Assembly: GCF_032380675.1 (NCBI RefSeq)
Contig: NZ_JAWDIX010000001.1
Location: forward strand, 1,240,001-1,304,000
DNA from: Anaerolentibacter hominis
GTDB lineage: Bacteria > Bacillota > Clostridia > Lachnospirales > Lachnospiraceae
Reading direction: 5' to 3'
DNA: 64,000 bases
Positions 45,732-54,245 of the stretch are shown one piece after another. The notes beneath the pieces were generated by a model. The model ran no database searches, was not told where the DNA came from, and worked only from the letters and a program-made list of their open reading frames with translations. Made by a program: the position numbers and the translations under genes. The stretch's first letter is position 1. Each line of letters begins with the position of its first letter.

Positions 45732-46067
45732 ATGCAAATCAAAGAATATGGTGTAAAGACGAATCCGGGCGTACTGCTGATTGATAATAAGGATGAGTCA
45801 TTGTACAGGGAACTGTCCCGGCAGTACCACATTTTATGCCCTTGTCTTAGTCAGGAGGAAAGAAAAGATTTGAGTAAACTGCATGCAATATCTTCCTATA
45901 TCCGGCGTAACTTTCAGGGAAACGTATATGCTGTTGCCGTAACGGCCGGTAATATGGAGGTGGCCAGGGTTATACTGCTGGAGGATGGTATCCGTTCAAA
46001 GAAAATCATTATTGAGAGCAGGGAGGGAAAGCCAGGTAACCTGATCGCGAAAATTCTGAGAGAATAG
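45732..46067 (+). CDS. Hypothetical protein, 111 residues
   Basis: A soluble alpha/beta-looking protein beginning MQIKEYGVKTNPGVLLIDN, with no signal peptide or membrane segment and no domain I recognise. The strong site AGAGGAGG precedes the ATG; 21 upstream in-frame residues are rejected for lack of a site. It may be the first gene of a short unit with dapA, which starts 93 bp later. No function is proposed. Confidence 0.75.
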   Translation: MQIKEYGVKTNPGVLLIDNKDESLYRELSRQYHILCPCLSQEERKDLSKLHAISSYIRRNFQGNVYAVAVTAGNMEVARVILLEDGIRSKKIIIESREGKPGNLIAKILRE

Positions 46068-46160
46068 CGGCGGTCTGAAAAACACATGGACATGTACTTT
46101 TGAATAGATTACATATAAGGAAAAGGCAGCGTCGCAGCCCATCGACGCTAGGGTAGAACA

Positions 46161-47057
46161 ATGAAAAAAACGATATTTAAGGGTTCCGGCGTCGCGATTG
46201 TCACGCCTATGAAACCGGATTACACCATAGATTATGATAGTCTGGAAAAGATGATTGAGTATCAGATTTCTCACCATACAGATGCGATTATTGCGGCCGG
46301 CACAACCGGAGAGGGTTCCACACTTACGGAAGAAGAGCATATGGAATTGATTCGTTTTGTGGCGGATCAGACCAGAGGAAGGGTTCCGGTTATTGCAGGC
46401 GCAGGCAGCAACTGTACCAGACATGCACAGGTGCTGTCACGAAATGCCCAGAAAGCCGGAGCGGACGCACTTTTGCTGGTAACACCCTACTACAATAAAA
46501 CGTCGCAGAGAGGCTTGTACCTTCACTTTGAGGCCTGTGCCAGGGCAGTGGATCTGCCTATCATTTTATATAATATCCCTTCCAGAACAGGTCTTAACAT
46601 TCTGCCGGAGACATACGAAAAACTGAGTCATATTGAACAGATTCAGGCAGTAAAGGAGGCCGGAGGCAATTTTGCACAGATAGCTGAGACTGCGGCACTT
46701 TGCGGGGACAGACTGGATCTTTACTCCGGAAATGACGATCAGGTAACCGCACTGCTCTCACTGGGCGGCAAAGGGGTGATCTCTGTTCTTGCAAACATAC
46801 TGCCGGAGGAAGTACACCGACTCTGTGCAAGCTTTTTTCAGGGGGAACAGAAAGAAAGCCTGCGGCTGCAGACATATTATATGGCATTAATTAAAGCTCT
46901 TTTTTCCGATGTAAACCCCATACCGGTTAAAGAAGCGCTGCATCTGCTTGGGATCACTGAAAACACGGTGAGACTGCCTCTTTGCAGCATGGAGAAAGCC
47001 GGAGCGGAAAAATTAAGAAATGTACTGGAACAATATGGACTGAAAACACTTTCATAA
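46161..47057 (+). CDS. dapA: 4-hydroxy-tetrahydrodipicolinate synthase
   Basis: Condenses pyruvate and aspartate semialdehyde in lysine/diaminopimelate synthesis; dipicolinate for spores derives from the same branch. 298 residues of the DapA fold: AGTTGEGSTLTEEEH (~45), the GAGSNCTRHA loop, PYYNKTSQRGLYLHF with the catalytic Tyr, YNIPSRTG and the Schiff-base Lys in QAVKEAGGNF (~164). No other lys genes are adjacent. dapA-type paralogues for other aldol reactions are common, but the motif set fits DapA. Confidence 0.93.
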   Translation: MKKTIFKGSGVAIVTPMKPDYTIDYDSLEKMIEYQISHHTDAIIAAGTTGEGSTLTEEEHMELIRFVADQTRGRVPVIAGAGSNCTRHAQVLSRNAQKAGADALLLVTPYYNKTSQRGLYLHFEACARAVDLPIILYNIPSRTGLNILPETYEKLSHIEQIQAVKEAGGNFAQIAETAALCGDRLDLYSGNDDQVTALLSLGGKGVISVLANILPEEVHRLCASFFQGEQKESLRLQTYYMALIKALFSDVNPIPVKEALHLLGITENTVRLPLCSMEKAGAEKLRNVLEQYGLKTLS

Positions 47058-47063
47058 AAGGGG

Positions 47064-47093
47064 TTGACAAAGGCGGCGCAGGAAGGCTATAAT
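47064..47093 (+). promoter_or_regulatory. Promoter of the tyrS T-box leader
   Basis: TTGACA, 18 bp, TATAAT; the expected start is near 47100. Confidence 0.8.
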
Positions 47094-47099
47094 TTGATC

Positions 47100-47472
47100 A
47101 ATTTAATTTTGCATAACGAAGAAGGCATCCGGCCTTCGGAGTATAAGTGTATGATTCCGGACTGATTCATTTCGTTTGGAATGAGAAAAGCAACGAAGAG
47201 AAGAAGTAGCAATATGTGGAGCCAACAGAAAGCAGCCGGCAGATGAGAGGCGCAGGAGAAGCAGATTGTGAATACATCTTGGAGCTTCGCACCGAACAGG
47301 TAATGTAAGTAGGCTGCGACGGAAGAGGGGAAGCCCTCGCACCCGTTATCGTGCTGGAGTATCGCTGTAACAGGCCGTACTTGAGGAGTCGGACAATGTG
47401 AGTTGTCCGTGAAAAAAGGTGGTAACACGGGATATGGCTCCCGTCCTTTTCAGGACGGGGGCTCTTTTTTTT
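47100..47472 (+). promoter_or_regulatory. T-box riboswitch (tyrosine)
   Basis: Leader with an AGTA bulge motif (AAGTAGCAATA) and a specifier candidate TAC in GTGAATACATC (47273-47275, a Tyr codon). The T-box bulge AAGGTGGTAACACGG contains TGGT, which matches the ACCA end of tRNA-Tyr. A terminator stem GCTCCCGTCC/GGACGGGGGC is followed by T8 (47437-47472). Uncharged tRNA-Tyr would favour antitermination into tyrS. Confidence 0.9.
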
Positions 47473-47475
47473 GCG

Positions 47476-47855
47476 TTAAAGCCGGTCAAGTGGCTGACTG
47501 AATGTGCAGGCTTGCCTGTACAGACAGTCAGACATTTGACCGGCAAGCGGAAATGAGTAAGAAGGGCGATAGCCCGAATTACGAATTTACGTAGCGGTTG
47601 CGGGAGTGCGAAGCACGTAGCAACCGACTTTAACGCAAGAAAGCTGATAAAACCATCAAGCGGCTGGGAGTTTGCACAGGCTTGCCTGGGCAGACGACCA
47701 GACATTTGATGGGCTTTAACGGAAATGAGTAAGAAGGGCGATAGCCCGAATTACGAATTTACGTAGCGGTTGCGGGAGTGCGAAGCACGTAGCAACCGAC
47801 TTTAACGCAAGAAAGCTGATAAGACCGGCTTTAACGCTAAAGCTGATAAAACCGT
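47476..47855. repeat. Tandem structured repeat between T-box and tyrS
   Basis: Two units, each with a long hairpin (for example GTCAAGTGGCTGACTG facing CAGTCAGACATTTGAC) and then a 103-bp stretch. The 103-bp stretches at 47548-47650 and 47720-47822 are identical, 172 bp apart. Each contains GGGC-GAT-AGCCC and CGGTTGC/GCAACCG around GTGC-GAA-GCAC. A third, decayed unit follows to ~47855. There is no coding capacity I trust. Confidence 0.88.
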
Positions 47856-47944
47856 CCCGTTGGCTCCTGGAACGAAAGTTGTCTCTCCACTCTATAGATC
47901 TTGCAGGATTAAAGAAAAAAGACCAAGAAAGGAAGTATAATTGC

Positions 47945-49150
47945 ATGATTAGCGTACAAGAACAAATGAAGATCATTACAAAAGGAGTGGACACTTTGGT
48001 AAATCGGGAGGAGCTTGAGAAAAAGCTGACCCGCAGTCTGGAAACCGGGCGGCCTCTCACCATCAAGCTGGGGCTGGACCCAAGCGCGCCGGATATTCAC
48101 CTGGGCCACGCGGTTGTCCTGAGGAAAATCCGCCAGATGCAGGACCTTGGACACAGAGCGGTTATTATTATCGGGGATTTTACAGGACGAATCGGAGATC
48201 CGACCGGCAAATCCAAAGGGCGTGCGGCTCTGACAAAAGAGCAGGTTATGGAAAATGCCCATACCTATCAGACACAGATTTTTAAGGTACTGGACCGGGA
48301 GAAAACAGAAGTCCGCTTCAACAGTGAATGGCTTTCTGAACTGAATTTTGAGGAAGTGATCCGGCTGGCTATGACAACGACGGTAGCCCGGATTCTGGAA
48401 AGAGACGATTTTATGAAGCGGTATAAGCAGAACAGCCCCATCGGTCTGCATGAATTTTTCTATCCCCTCATGCAGGCTTATGATTCCATTGCGATAGATG
48501 CGGATGTGGAGCTGGGCGGTACGGATCAGACCTTTAATATCCTCATGGGACGCACGCTGCAGAAAAACCTTGGGAAGGAACAGCAGATAGCCATGTTTAT
48601 GCCGATTCTGGAGGGCCTGGACGGCGTGGAGAAGATGAGCAAAAGCCTGGGCAACTATATCGGGGTTCAGGAGGAGGCACCGGTAATGTTTAAAAAAGTT
48701 ATGGAGGTACCGGATGAGCTGATCCTGAAATACTTTGAACTGGCTACCGATGAGCATCCGGACCGGATTGCTGAAATAAGAAAAGAACTGGAAGAGGGGA
48801 AGAATCCGAGGGATGTAAAATACGCACTCGCTGAGATTATTACTTCTTTGTACCATACGGAGGAAGAGACTAGGAAGGCGAAAGAATTTTATGATACCGC
48901 GTTCTCACGGAAGGAAATCCCGGATGATATACCGGATTTGGTGATCGCGGATGACAATGACCGTCTTATTGATATTATTCCCCTTCTTGTCAAAAATGGA
49001 TTGGTGCCTTCCGGGAGCGAATTCAGGAGACTGTTAAAACAGGGCGGCGTCCGCATCAACGGAGAGCAGCAGGGGGACCTGGACTGGGTGCTTGCTCAGG
49101 GAGATGTGCTGCGGATCGGCAAGAAGAAATTTGTACGCATTATAAAATAA
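47945..49150 (+). CDS. tyrS: Tyrosyl-tRNA synthetase
   Basis: Class I synthetase charging tRNA-Tyr, 401 residues. The HIGH-like motif is PDIHLGHAV (~47), the tyrosine/ATP site includes LGGTDQTFNILMGR, and the KMSKS loop is VEKMSKSLGN (~230). A C-terminal S4 RNA-binding domain (~340-400) has FRRLLKQGGVRINGE. Start after AAAGGAAG; 22 upstream residues are discarded. Controlled by the T-box leader about 470 bp upstream, with a repeat block between. Confidence 0.95.
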   Translation: MISVQEQMKIITKGVDTLVNREELEKKLTRSLETGRPLTIKLGLDPSAPDIHLGHAVVLRKIRQMQDLGHRAVIIIGDFTGRIGDPTGKSKGRAALTKEQVMENAHTYQTQIFKVLDREKTEVRFNSEWLSELNFEEVIRLAMTTTVARILERDDFMKRYKQNSPIGLHEFFYPLMQAYDSIAIDADVELGGTDQTFNILMGRTLQKNLGKEQQIAMFMPILEGLDGVEKMSKSLGNYIGVQEEAPVMFKKVMEVPDELILKYFELATDEHPDRIAEIRKELEEGKNPRDVKYALAEIITSLYHTEEETRKAKEFYDTAFSRKEIPDDIPDLVIADDNDRLIDIIPLLVKNGLVPSGSEFRRLLKQGGVRINGEQQGDLDWVLAQGDVLRIGKKKFVRIIK

Positions 49151-49174
49151 TATCACCAGATATAACCTTATTTA

Positions 49175-49353
49175 TCATGGAAGTAGATAAGACTCCCCCT
49201 CTATAGGTGGTGAGTAAATAACAAATTCGTCTTGGTGGGAGCCCAGTCTCCTTTCAAGATAAAGCCTCCGGCGGATTGCAGAGCCGCACAGATGTATTAT
49301 GTCATGCAAAGCATGACGTGCGGCTCGCAGCAAGTACGCCGAGGCGTACTTGA
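49175..49353 (+). repeat. Structured intergenic repeat, copy 4
   Basis: Forward copy of the ~180-bp unit, 24 bp after the tyrS stop. The remaining ~130 bp before the lysozyme gene hold nothing recognisable. Confidence 0.9.
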
Positions 49354-49482
49354 ATTTTCTGCTCCAACTCGTCCTAACCTTTTTTCAATATTCACATATA
49401 TTGTTAATACCATCTGTTGTCAGGAGGATCATAAATACTAGCATAGCTCCTTTCCATGGATGGTAAAAAGGAGGGCAGGAAA

Positions 49483-50406
49483 ATGGATCGAGGAATCGAT
49501 GTAAGCAGCTGGCAGGGAAAAATTAATTTTGCCAGGGTGGCAAGAGCCGGTATTAAGGTGGTTTATATCCGCTCCAGCCTGGGAAGTGACTATACGGACC
49601 CCCAGTTCAGGAGAAATTATAAAGAGGCGAAAAAGCATGGCCTTAAGGTGGGATTTTATCATTTTGTGACCGCACGGAGTAAGGAGCAGGCCAGAGCACA
49701 GGCGAGATTTTTTGTTTCCGTTCTGCGGGAAACTGATCCGGATTGTGCGCTTGCCATGGACTTCGAAAGCTTTGGTACGCTGAACAGGCGCGAAATAAAT
49801 GAAATCGCTGAGGAATTTATTAAAACAGCCGGAAACCTGAGCAAAAAATCAATGGCGGTATACAGCGATCAGTATAATGCAGCGCATACCTTTGATGAAA
49901 CTCTGACGAAATATCCGCTCTGGATTGCTCAATACGGCGTCAGGAGGCCTTCTTCCGATATCCGCTGGAAGGACTGGGCCGGCTGGCAATATTCCGATAA
50001 GGGAAGGATCGACGGAATCGGAGGGGAGAATGTGGACCTGGACTGGTTTAAGGATCAGATTTATCTCAGGGAGGAAGAGAAAGGAAAACTTCCCTCAAAG
50101 AAAAAACATGTGGTATATTATGTCGTGAAGAGCGGGGACACCCTCTCACGAATCGCCGCAAAGTACCATACTACAGTGGCAAAGATAGCGAAAGAGAACC
50201 ATCTGTCCAACCCGAACCTGATTTATCCGGGAACAATATTAAAAATACCGGTCAAAAAGGTCAGAAGAAGATATTACAGAGTAAAGTCAGGCGATACAAT
50301 CTGGGGAATCGCCCGGAAGCTGGGTGTATCCGAAGCACGGCTGACAGGAATCAACAAAATCAAGAATCCTGATCTGATTTATCCGGGGCAAAGACTGGAA
50401 TATTAA
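49483..50406 (+). CDS. GH25 lysozyme with two LysM domains
   Basis: 307 residues. The GH25 (Chalaropsis-type) muramidase domain (~1-190) has GIDVSSWQGKINF, YIRSSLG, the catalytic pair in AMDFESFG (~92) and WAGWQYSDKG. Two C-terminal LysM repeats (~211-255, ~264-308) have YYVVKSGDTLSRIAAKY and YYRVKSGDTIWGIARKL, which bind peptidoglycan. No signal peptide is seen, as in endolysins or spore/mother-cell lysins. There are no phage genes nearby. Start after AAAGGAGGG. Confidence 0.92.
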   Translation: MDRGIDVSSWQGKINFARVARAGIKVVYIRSSLGSDYTDPQFRRNYKEAKKHGLKVGFYHFVTARSKEQARAQARFFVSVLRETDPDCALAMDFESFGTLNRREINEIAEEFIKTAGNLSKKSMAVYSDQYNAAHTFDETLTKYPLWIAQYGVRRPSSDIRWKDWAGWQYSDKGRIDGIGGENVDLDWFKDQIYLREEEKGKLPSKKKHVVYYVVKSGDTLSRIAAKYHTTVAKIAKENHLSNPNLIYPGTILKIPVKKVRRRYYRVKSGDTIWGIARKLGVSEARLTGINKIKNPDLIYPGQRLEY

Positions 50407-50480
50407 TGGGATAATAGTAGGATAATGAAGAATGAATAGCGAATAGTGAATAATGAATAATGAAGAACTGAAGTAATGAG

Positions 50481-50508
50481 ATGCAGGGCCTTCGGCCCTG
50501 CATTTTGT
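50481..50508. terminator. Bidirectional terminator
   Basis: ATGCAGGGCC-TTC-GGCCCTGCAT with a T-rich tail, between the convergent lysozyme and helical-bundle genes. Short GAATAGTGAATAATGAA-type iterations precede it. Confidence 0.88.
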
Positions 50509-50511
50509 TCG

Positions 50512-50940
50512 TCAAACAAATTTTTTCAGCTCTTCAAAATTCTTTTCTTCCATATGGAGCAGGTTTTTCATCAGATCTAAAATGTTTTTTTCTGCATCTT
50601 TATATTTGCGGCTGTTGCGCAGGGCGTTAATAATACCCATTGTGCTGCCGGTCATCATCATTTCCGCGATATGATTGCTGGACTTATCATTCATTGTCTG
50701 GATATCAATCATAAAATTCGTTCTGACCTTCTCCATTCTGCTCAGCCCTTTTTCGTCCAGTCCGTGCTGGTTCAGCAGTTCCTTGGATTTGTGGTGAAAT
50801 ATTTTATACTCTCTTAACTGTTCTTTCAAAACTGTCTGAAATTCTTTATCGGTTACAATCTCCAGCAGCTGTGAGATGGTAAGCACGCCCATCTGGGAGT
50901 TTTGATAAATATAATTTAATAATTCAGTATTTCCATTCAC
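50512..50940 (-). CDS. Ferritin-like helical-bundle protein, unknown function
   Basis: 142 residues predicted all-helical (LLNYIYQNSQMGVLTISQLLEIV, EYKIFHHKSKELLNQHG, AEKNILDLMKNLLHMEEKNFEELKKFV). The spacing of Glu/His resembles DUF2383/ferritin-like spore-associated proteins, but a complete metal site is not obvious. It is divergent from bioY. Name by fold impression only. Confidence 0.7.
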   Translation of the reverse strand: MNGNTELLNYIYQNSQMGVLTISQLLEIVTDKEFQTVLKEQLREYKIFHHKSKELLNQHGLDEKGLSRMEKVRTNFMIDIQTMNDKSSNHIAEMMMTGSTMGIINALRNSRKYKDAEKNILDLMKNLLHMEEKNFEELKKFV

Positions 50941-51033
50941 AATATCTTCTCCTTCCGAATCACCGTTTTATGCCATTTGCTCATTAGTTTTTCATACGTT
51001 AGTATGTGCAGTATACTCATATTTATCCGAATA

Positions 51034-51065
51034 TTGTAAACTTATAATAATATAATAGTTGACAA
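51034..51065. promoter_or_regulatory. BirA operator of the biotin operon
   Basis: TTGTAAAC, 16 bp, GTTGACAA: a BirA-type dyad with one mismatch. Its right half overlaps the -35 of TTGACA-17-TATTCT (51059-51087), so biotinyl-AMP-bound BirA would block bioYBD. Confidence 0.8.
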
Positions 51066-51109
51066 AATGATAAAGTTTGACTATTCTGGATAGCAGAAAG
51101 GAGAGGGAT

Positions 51110-51685
51110 ATGAAAGAAAAAACGTTAACAAAATCTGGATTTAAAACAAAAGAACTGGTTCTGTGTGCACTGTTTACCGCTCTGACTGCAATTGGAGCTT
51201 TTATTCAGATACCCGTGCCGAATATGGATTATTTTACACTGCAGTTTTTCTTTGTGCTGATGGCCGGCATGCTGCTGGGAGCAAAGCTTGGGGCAATCTC
51301 GACGGCGGTCTATGTGCTGCTGGGACTGGCCGGAGTTCCCATCTTTGCAGCAGGGGGAGGGATCAGTTATGTGTTTCGGCCCAGCTTCGGCTATCTTCTG
51401 GGCTTTATTCTGGCTGCCTTTGTAACCGGATTTATTCTGGAACGGACATCTCTGAAAGGAACCGCCGGCTGCCTGACTGCGGCTTTTGCCGGACTTCTTA
51501 TCTGCTATGGGGTGGGCCTGGTGTATAAATATATCATTTTAAATAGTTATATGGATACGCCAACACCCTGGTCGGTTGTGCTGCTTTCCTGTTTTCCGCT
51601 GGATCTGCCGGGAGATATTGTACTCTGTATTCTGGCCTCCCTTTTGGGCGTCCGGCTCAGACCAGTTATCAGGAGGGGAATATGA
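51110..51685 (+). CDS. bioY: Biotin transporter BioY
   Basis: S-component of the ECF biotin importer, 191 residues with six hydrophobic segments. Family motifs include ALFTALTAIGAFIQIPVP (~21), FFVLMAGMLLGAKLGAISTAVYVLLGLAGVP and the PSFGYLLGF loop. Start after AAAGGAGAGGG. It overlaps bioB by 4 bp (ATGA) and is under the BirA operator. No energising ECF components are in the window. Confidence 0.95.
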   Translation: MKEKTLTKSGFKTKELVLCALFTALTAIGAFIQIPVPNMDYFTLQFFFVLMAGMLLGAKLGAISTAVYVLLGLAGVPIFAAGGGISYVFRPSFGYLLGFILAAFVTGFILERTSLKGTAGCLTAAFAGLLICYGVGLVYKYIILNSYMDTPTPWSVVLLSCFPLDLPGDIVLCILASLLGVRLRPVIRRGI

Positions 51686-52644
51686 GGGAAAATTCGATTA
51701 TAGAGGCAGCCGAAGCGGGGCTGTCAAAAGAACAGGCGCTCTCATTGCTGGAGGAAGATACTGGAACACTTGTCTGTGCCGCCGGCGAAGTCCGGTCCCG
51801 TTTCTGCGGCAGCCACTTTGAACTATGTACGATCATCAATAGCAAAAGCGGCAAATGCTCGGAGGATTGCCGTTACTGTGCCCAGTCTGCCCATTATCCG
51901 TCCGATACAGAATGTTATGACATGCTCTCAGCGGAGGAGGTGTCAGCGTGCGCCGTCTCCAATGAAAAGGCCGGTGTGGAGAGGTTTTCCATTGTTACAT
52001 CGGGACGAACCCTCTCGGACTGCGAGACCGATAAGCTGTGCGGTATCGTACGGACGCTGAAGCAGAATACGACACTTTCTCTGTGCTCCTCCAATGGTCT
52101 GCTAAAATATAACCAGCTAAAAAAACTGTATGAGGCGGGAATCACCCGCTATCACTGTAACATGGAGACATCAGAAAGCTTTTTCCCTTCCATCTGTACC
52201 ACCCATACCTACCAGGACAAGAAAGATACCATAGCGGCGGCACAGAAGGCCGGAATGAGTATCTGCAGCGGCGGAATCATTGGTTTGGGGGAATCTTTTG
52301 AGGACAGAATTGATCTGGCCTTTACCCTGAAGGAAATACGGGCCGATTCCATTCCCCTTAACATACTGAATCCCATACCGGGCACGCCCCTTGCCGGGCA
52401 GCCGTCCCTCTCCGAGGAAGAGATAGTAAGGACTGCGGCGCTGTTCCGGCTGATCTTAAAAGATAAGACCATTCGACTGGCAGGCGGACGGACGCTGCTT
52501 GCCGATAAGGGACGTTTGGCTGTCCGGGCAGGGGTCAATGCTATGATATCGGGCGACATGCTGACTACCGCGGGGATTCGTACGATGGAAGATATTCATA
52601 TGGTGAAGGAGCTGGGTTTTGAAACCGGGAGGGAAAACAAATGA
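51682..52644 (+). CDS. bioB: Biotin synthase
   Basis: Radical SAM enzyme inserting sulfur into dethiobiotin. 320 residues with the SAM cluster CSEDCRYCAQS (~52), substrate and auxiliary [2Fe-2S] cysteines (SLCSSNG, HCNMETS), and LNILNPIPGTPL. Translationally coupled to both bioY and bioD. The early pathway genes (bioF, bioA and others) are absent here, so precursors may come from elsewhere or from uptake. Confidence 0.95.
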   Translation: MRENSIIEAAEAGLSKEQALSLLEEDTGTLVCAAGEVRSRFCGSHFELCTIINSKSGKCSEDCRYCAQSAHYPSDTECYDMLSAEEVSACAVSNEKAGVERFSIVTSGRTLSDCETDKLCGIVRTLKQNTTLSLCSSNGLLKYNQLKKLYEAGITRYHCNMETSESFFPSICTTHTYQDKKDTIAAAQKAGMSICSGGIIGLGESFEDRIDLAFTLKEIRADSIPLNILNPIPGTPLAGQPSLSEEEIVRTAALFRLILKDKTIRLAGGRTLLADKGRLAVRAGVNAMISGDMLTTAGIRTMEDIHMVKELGFETGRENK

Positions 52645-53324
52645 GCGGAATATTTATCGCCGGGACAGGAACCGACGTGGGCAAGACTTATATAACGGGT
52701 CAGCTGATAAAACTTCTTCGCGATGCAGGAGAGCAGGCGGGCTATTATAAGCCGGTGCTCAGCGGGGCGGAGAACCGGGATGGACGCAGGGTGCCGGGAG
52801 ACGCGGAATATGTTGTAAAAACAGCGGGACTGCCCGGCAAACCGGAGGATTACGTCTCTTACTGCCTGGAGTTTGCTGCCTCCCCTCATCTGTCGGCCAG
52901 AATGGAACAGGAAGAAATAGGGCTGGAGAAGATTCTGGAAGATTTCAGGGAGAAATGTAAAGAATTTGACTGGCTGACCGTGGAGGGGTGCGGAGGCTTA
53001 TATTGCCCTCTGTGGGAAGATGATGGGAGAGAGCTGCTGCTCACCGATGTGATTCAGGCTATGAAACTGCCGGTATGTCTGGTCGCCGACGCGGGTCTTG
53101 GCACACTGAACCATATTATGCTTACGGCAGAGAGTATGGCAGCGAAAGGGATAGTACTAAAAGCTGTAATTCTAAACCGCTTTGTAAAGGGTGATCCAAT
53201 CTGCAGGGAAAATCAGCGATGGTTATCAAACCATCTGAGAGTACCTGTTATACCGTGCGGGGAAAATGGAGTGCCGCAGACCGGTGCGGATGAATGGAAG
53301 AACTTATATTCATCATGGAAGTAG
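52641..53324 (+). CDS. bioD: Dethiobiotin synthetase
   Basis: ATP-dependent carboxylation and ring closure of diaminopelargonate. 227 residues: P-loop GTGTDVGKTYITGQL (~6-20), the KPVLSG lysine (~37) and VEGCGGLYCPL (~114). It overlaps bioB by 4 bp. The last residues and the TAG stop (TCATGGAAGTAG) lie inside repeat copy 5, so the repeat now supplies the C-terminus. Confidence 0.94.
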   Translation: MSGIFIAGTGTDVGKTYITGQLIKLLRDAGEQAGYYKPVLSGAENRDGRRVPGDAEYVVKTAGLPGKPEDYVSYCLEFAASPHLSARMEQEEIGLEKILEDFREKCKEFDWLTVEGCGGLYCPLWEDDGRELLLTDVIQAMKLPVCLVADAGLGTLNHIMLTAESMAAKGIVLKAVILNRFVKGDPICRENQRWLSNHLRVPVIPCGENGVPQTGADEWKNLYSSWK

Positions 53325-53491
53325 ATGAGACTCCCCCTCTATAGGAGGTGAGTAAATAACAAATTCGTCTTGGTGGGAGCCCAGTCCCCTTCCAAGATAA
53401 AGCCTCCGGCGGATTGCAGAGCCGCACAGATGTATTATGTCATGCAAAGCATGACGTGCGGCTCGCAGCAAGTACGCCGAGGCGTACTTGA
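53313..53491 (+). repeat. Structured intergenic repeat, copy 5
   Basis: Forward copy of the ~180-bp unit. Its first 12 bp form the 3' end of bioD. Confidence 0.9.
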
Positions 53492-53496
53492 AGATA

Positions 53497-53535
53497 AAAA
53501 AGAAGTCCTGGCCGCAGCCTGGACTTCTTTTTTTT
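53497..53535. terminator. Terminator after bio operon
   Basis: AAGAAGTCC-12-GGACTTCTT with A-tract before and T8 after, directly downstream of the repeat; can serve both strands. Confidence 0.9.
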
Positions 53536-53571
53536 ATCATATATTGTAGGCTTCCAGAGTAACGGGAGGTG

Positions 53572-53817
53572 TTACTTCATGGAAAAGCTCTGTTTAACCT
53601 GATCCATTTTCTGCTGTTCAGCCTGTTCTGACTGATACCAGCCTTTTGCTTTCATTTTCTTGTAGATATCGTCCTGCATTTTTAATGTTTCATCCAGTGC
53701 TTCTTTAAAGGTACATCTTACGTTTTCTGTGCCGGATTCGATCGTTCCGTGCATATACAGATCACATAATCCTTTTGTGTTGTTCAGAAGATTCATCATT
53801 GTATTTTTGTCTTCCAT
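53572..53817 (-). CDS. CotF-like spore coat protein
   Basis: 81 residues. The core EALDETLKMQDDIYKKMKAKGWYQSEQAEQQKM resembles the coat protein F family seen in Clostridia spores. Start after AAGGAAGGGAT. A 57-residue CxxC protein lies just upstream on the same strand, probably cotranscribed. Confidence 0.82.
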   Translation of the reverse strand: MEDKNTMMNLLNNTKGLCDLYMHGTIESGTENVRCTFKEALDETLKMQDDIYKKMKAKGWYQSEQAEQQKMDQVKQSFSMK

Positions 53818-53846
53818 GGTATCCCTTCCTTTCTTCTTTGGTTTTC

Positions 53847-54020
53847 TTAAACCAGATTATAAAATTTGCCGAATAATTCCTGATGCTTTGTGGACATCTG
53901 ATCCGCCAGCTGTTTTAATTCAGAATCGGTTAATTTCTGGCCGCAGTTGCAACATTCCGTTTTAATAAATTCCTCATGACCCAGAGCATCTTTTACATAT
54001 TCTAATTCTTTTGGACTCAT
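53847..54020 (-). CDS. Small CxxC protein, 57 residues
   Basis: MSPKELEYVKDALGHEEF, then TECCNCGQKLTDSELKQLADQM and a short tail. A CCxC cluster may bind zinc. The ATG has GGAAAGGATGGAG upstream. It ends 29 bp before the CotF-like start, so the two likely form a spore-related unit. No family is assigned. Confidence 0.72.
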   Translation of the reverse strand: MSPKELEYVKDALGHEEFIKTECCNCGQKLTDSELKQLADQMSTKHQELFGKFYNLV

Positions 54021-54194
54021 TTTTTCTCCATCCTTTCCGGGACCTGCTAATCAGATGAAAACAGTCCCCAAACCAGTTGTTTTCGTCTGTTTTATTTTCG
54101 ATCCGTGTTATATATTCTGCGGATTTACGGCTCAAAATATGTGATAAAAGCACGGCTTTAAATATTACTAATTGTGGCATTACTTAGAAAAGTG

Positions 54195-54211
54195 TTGACC
54201 GAATCGGTCAA
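54195..54211. promoter_or_regulatory. TetR operator
   Basis: TTGACCGAATCGGTCAA is a perfect dyad 35 bp upstream of the TetR start. It is positioned to overlap its own promoter (TTGACC as a -35). Confidence 0.75.
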
Positions 54212-54245
54212 TAAATGTATACTGAAAAAAGGAGGTAAAATAAGA

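Noticed and set aside
47105..47430. Minus-strand frames over the T-box and repeat block
   Set aside because: They overlap a clear riboswitch and exact structured repeats; no ribosome sites.
49483..50406. Phage lysis module
   Set aside because: The GH25-LysM gene has no holin or phage neighbours; a housekeeping or sporulation lysin is simpler.
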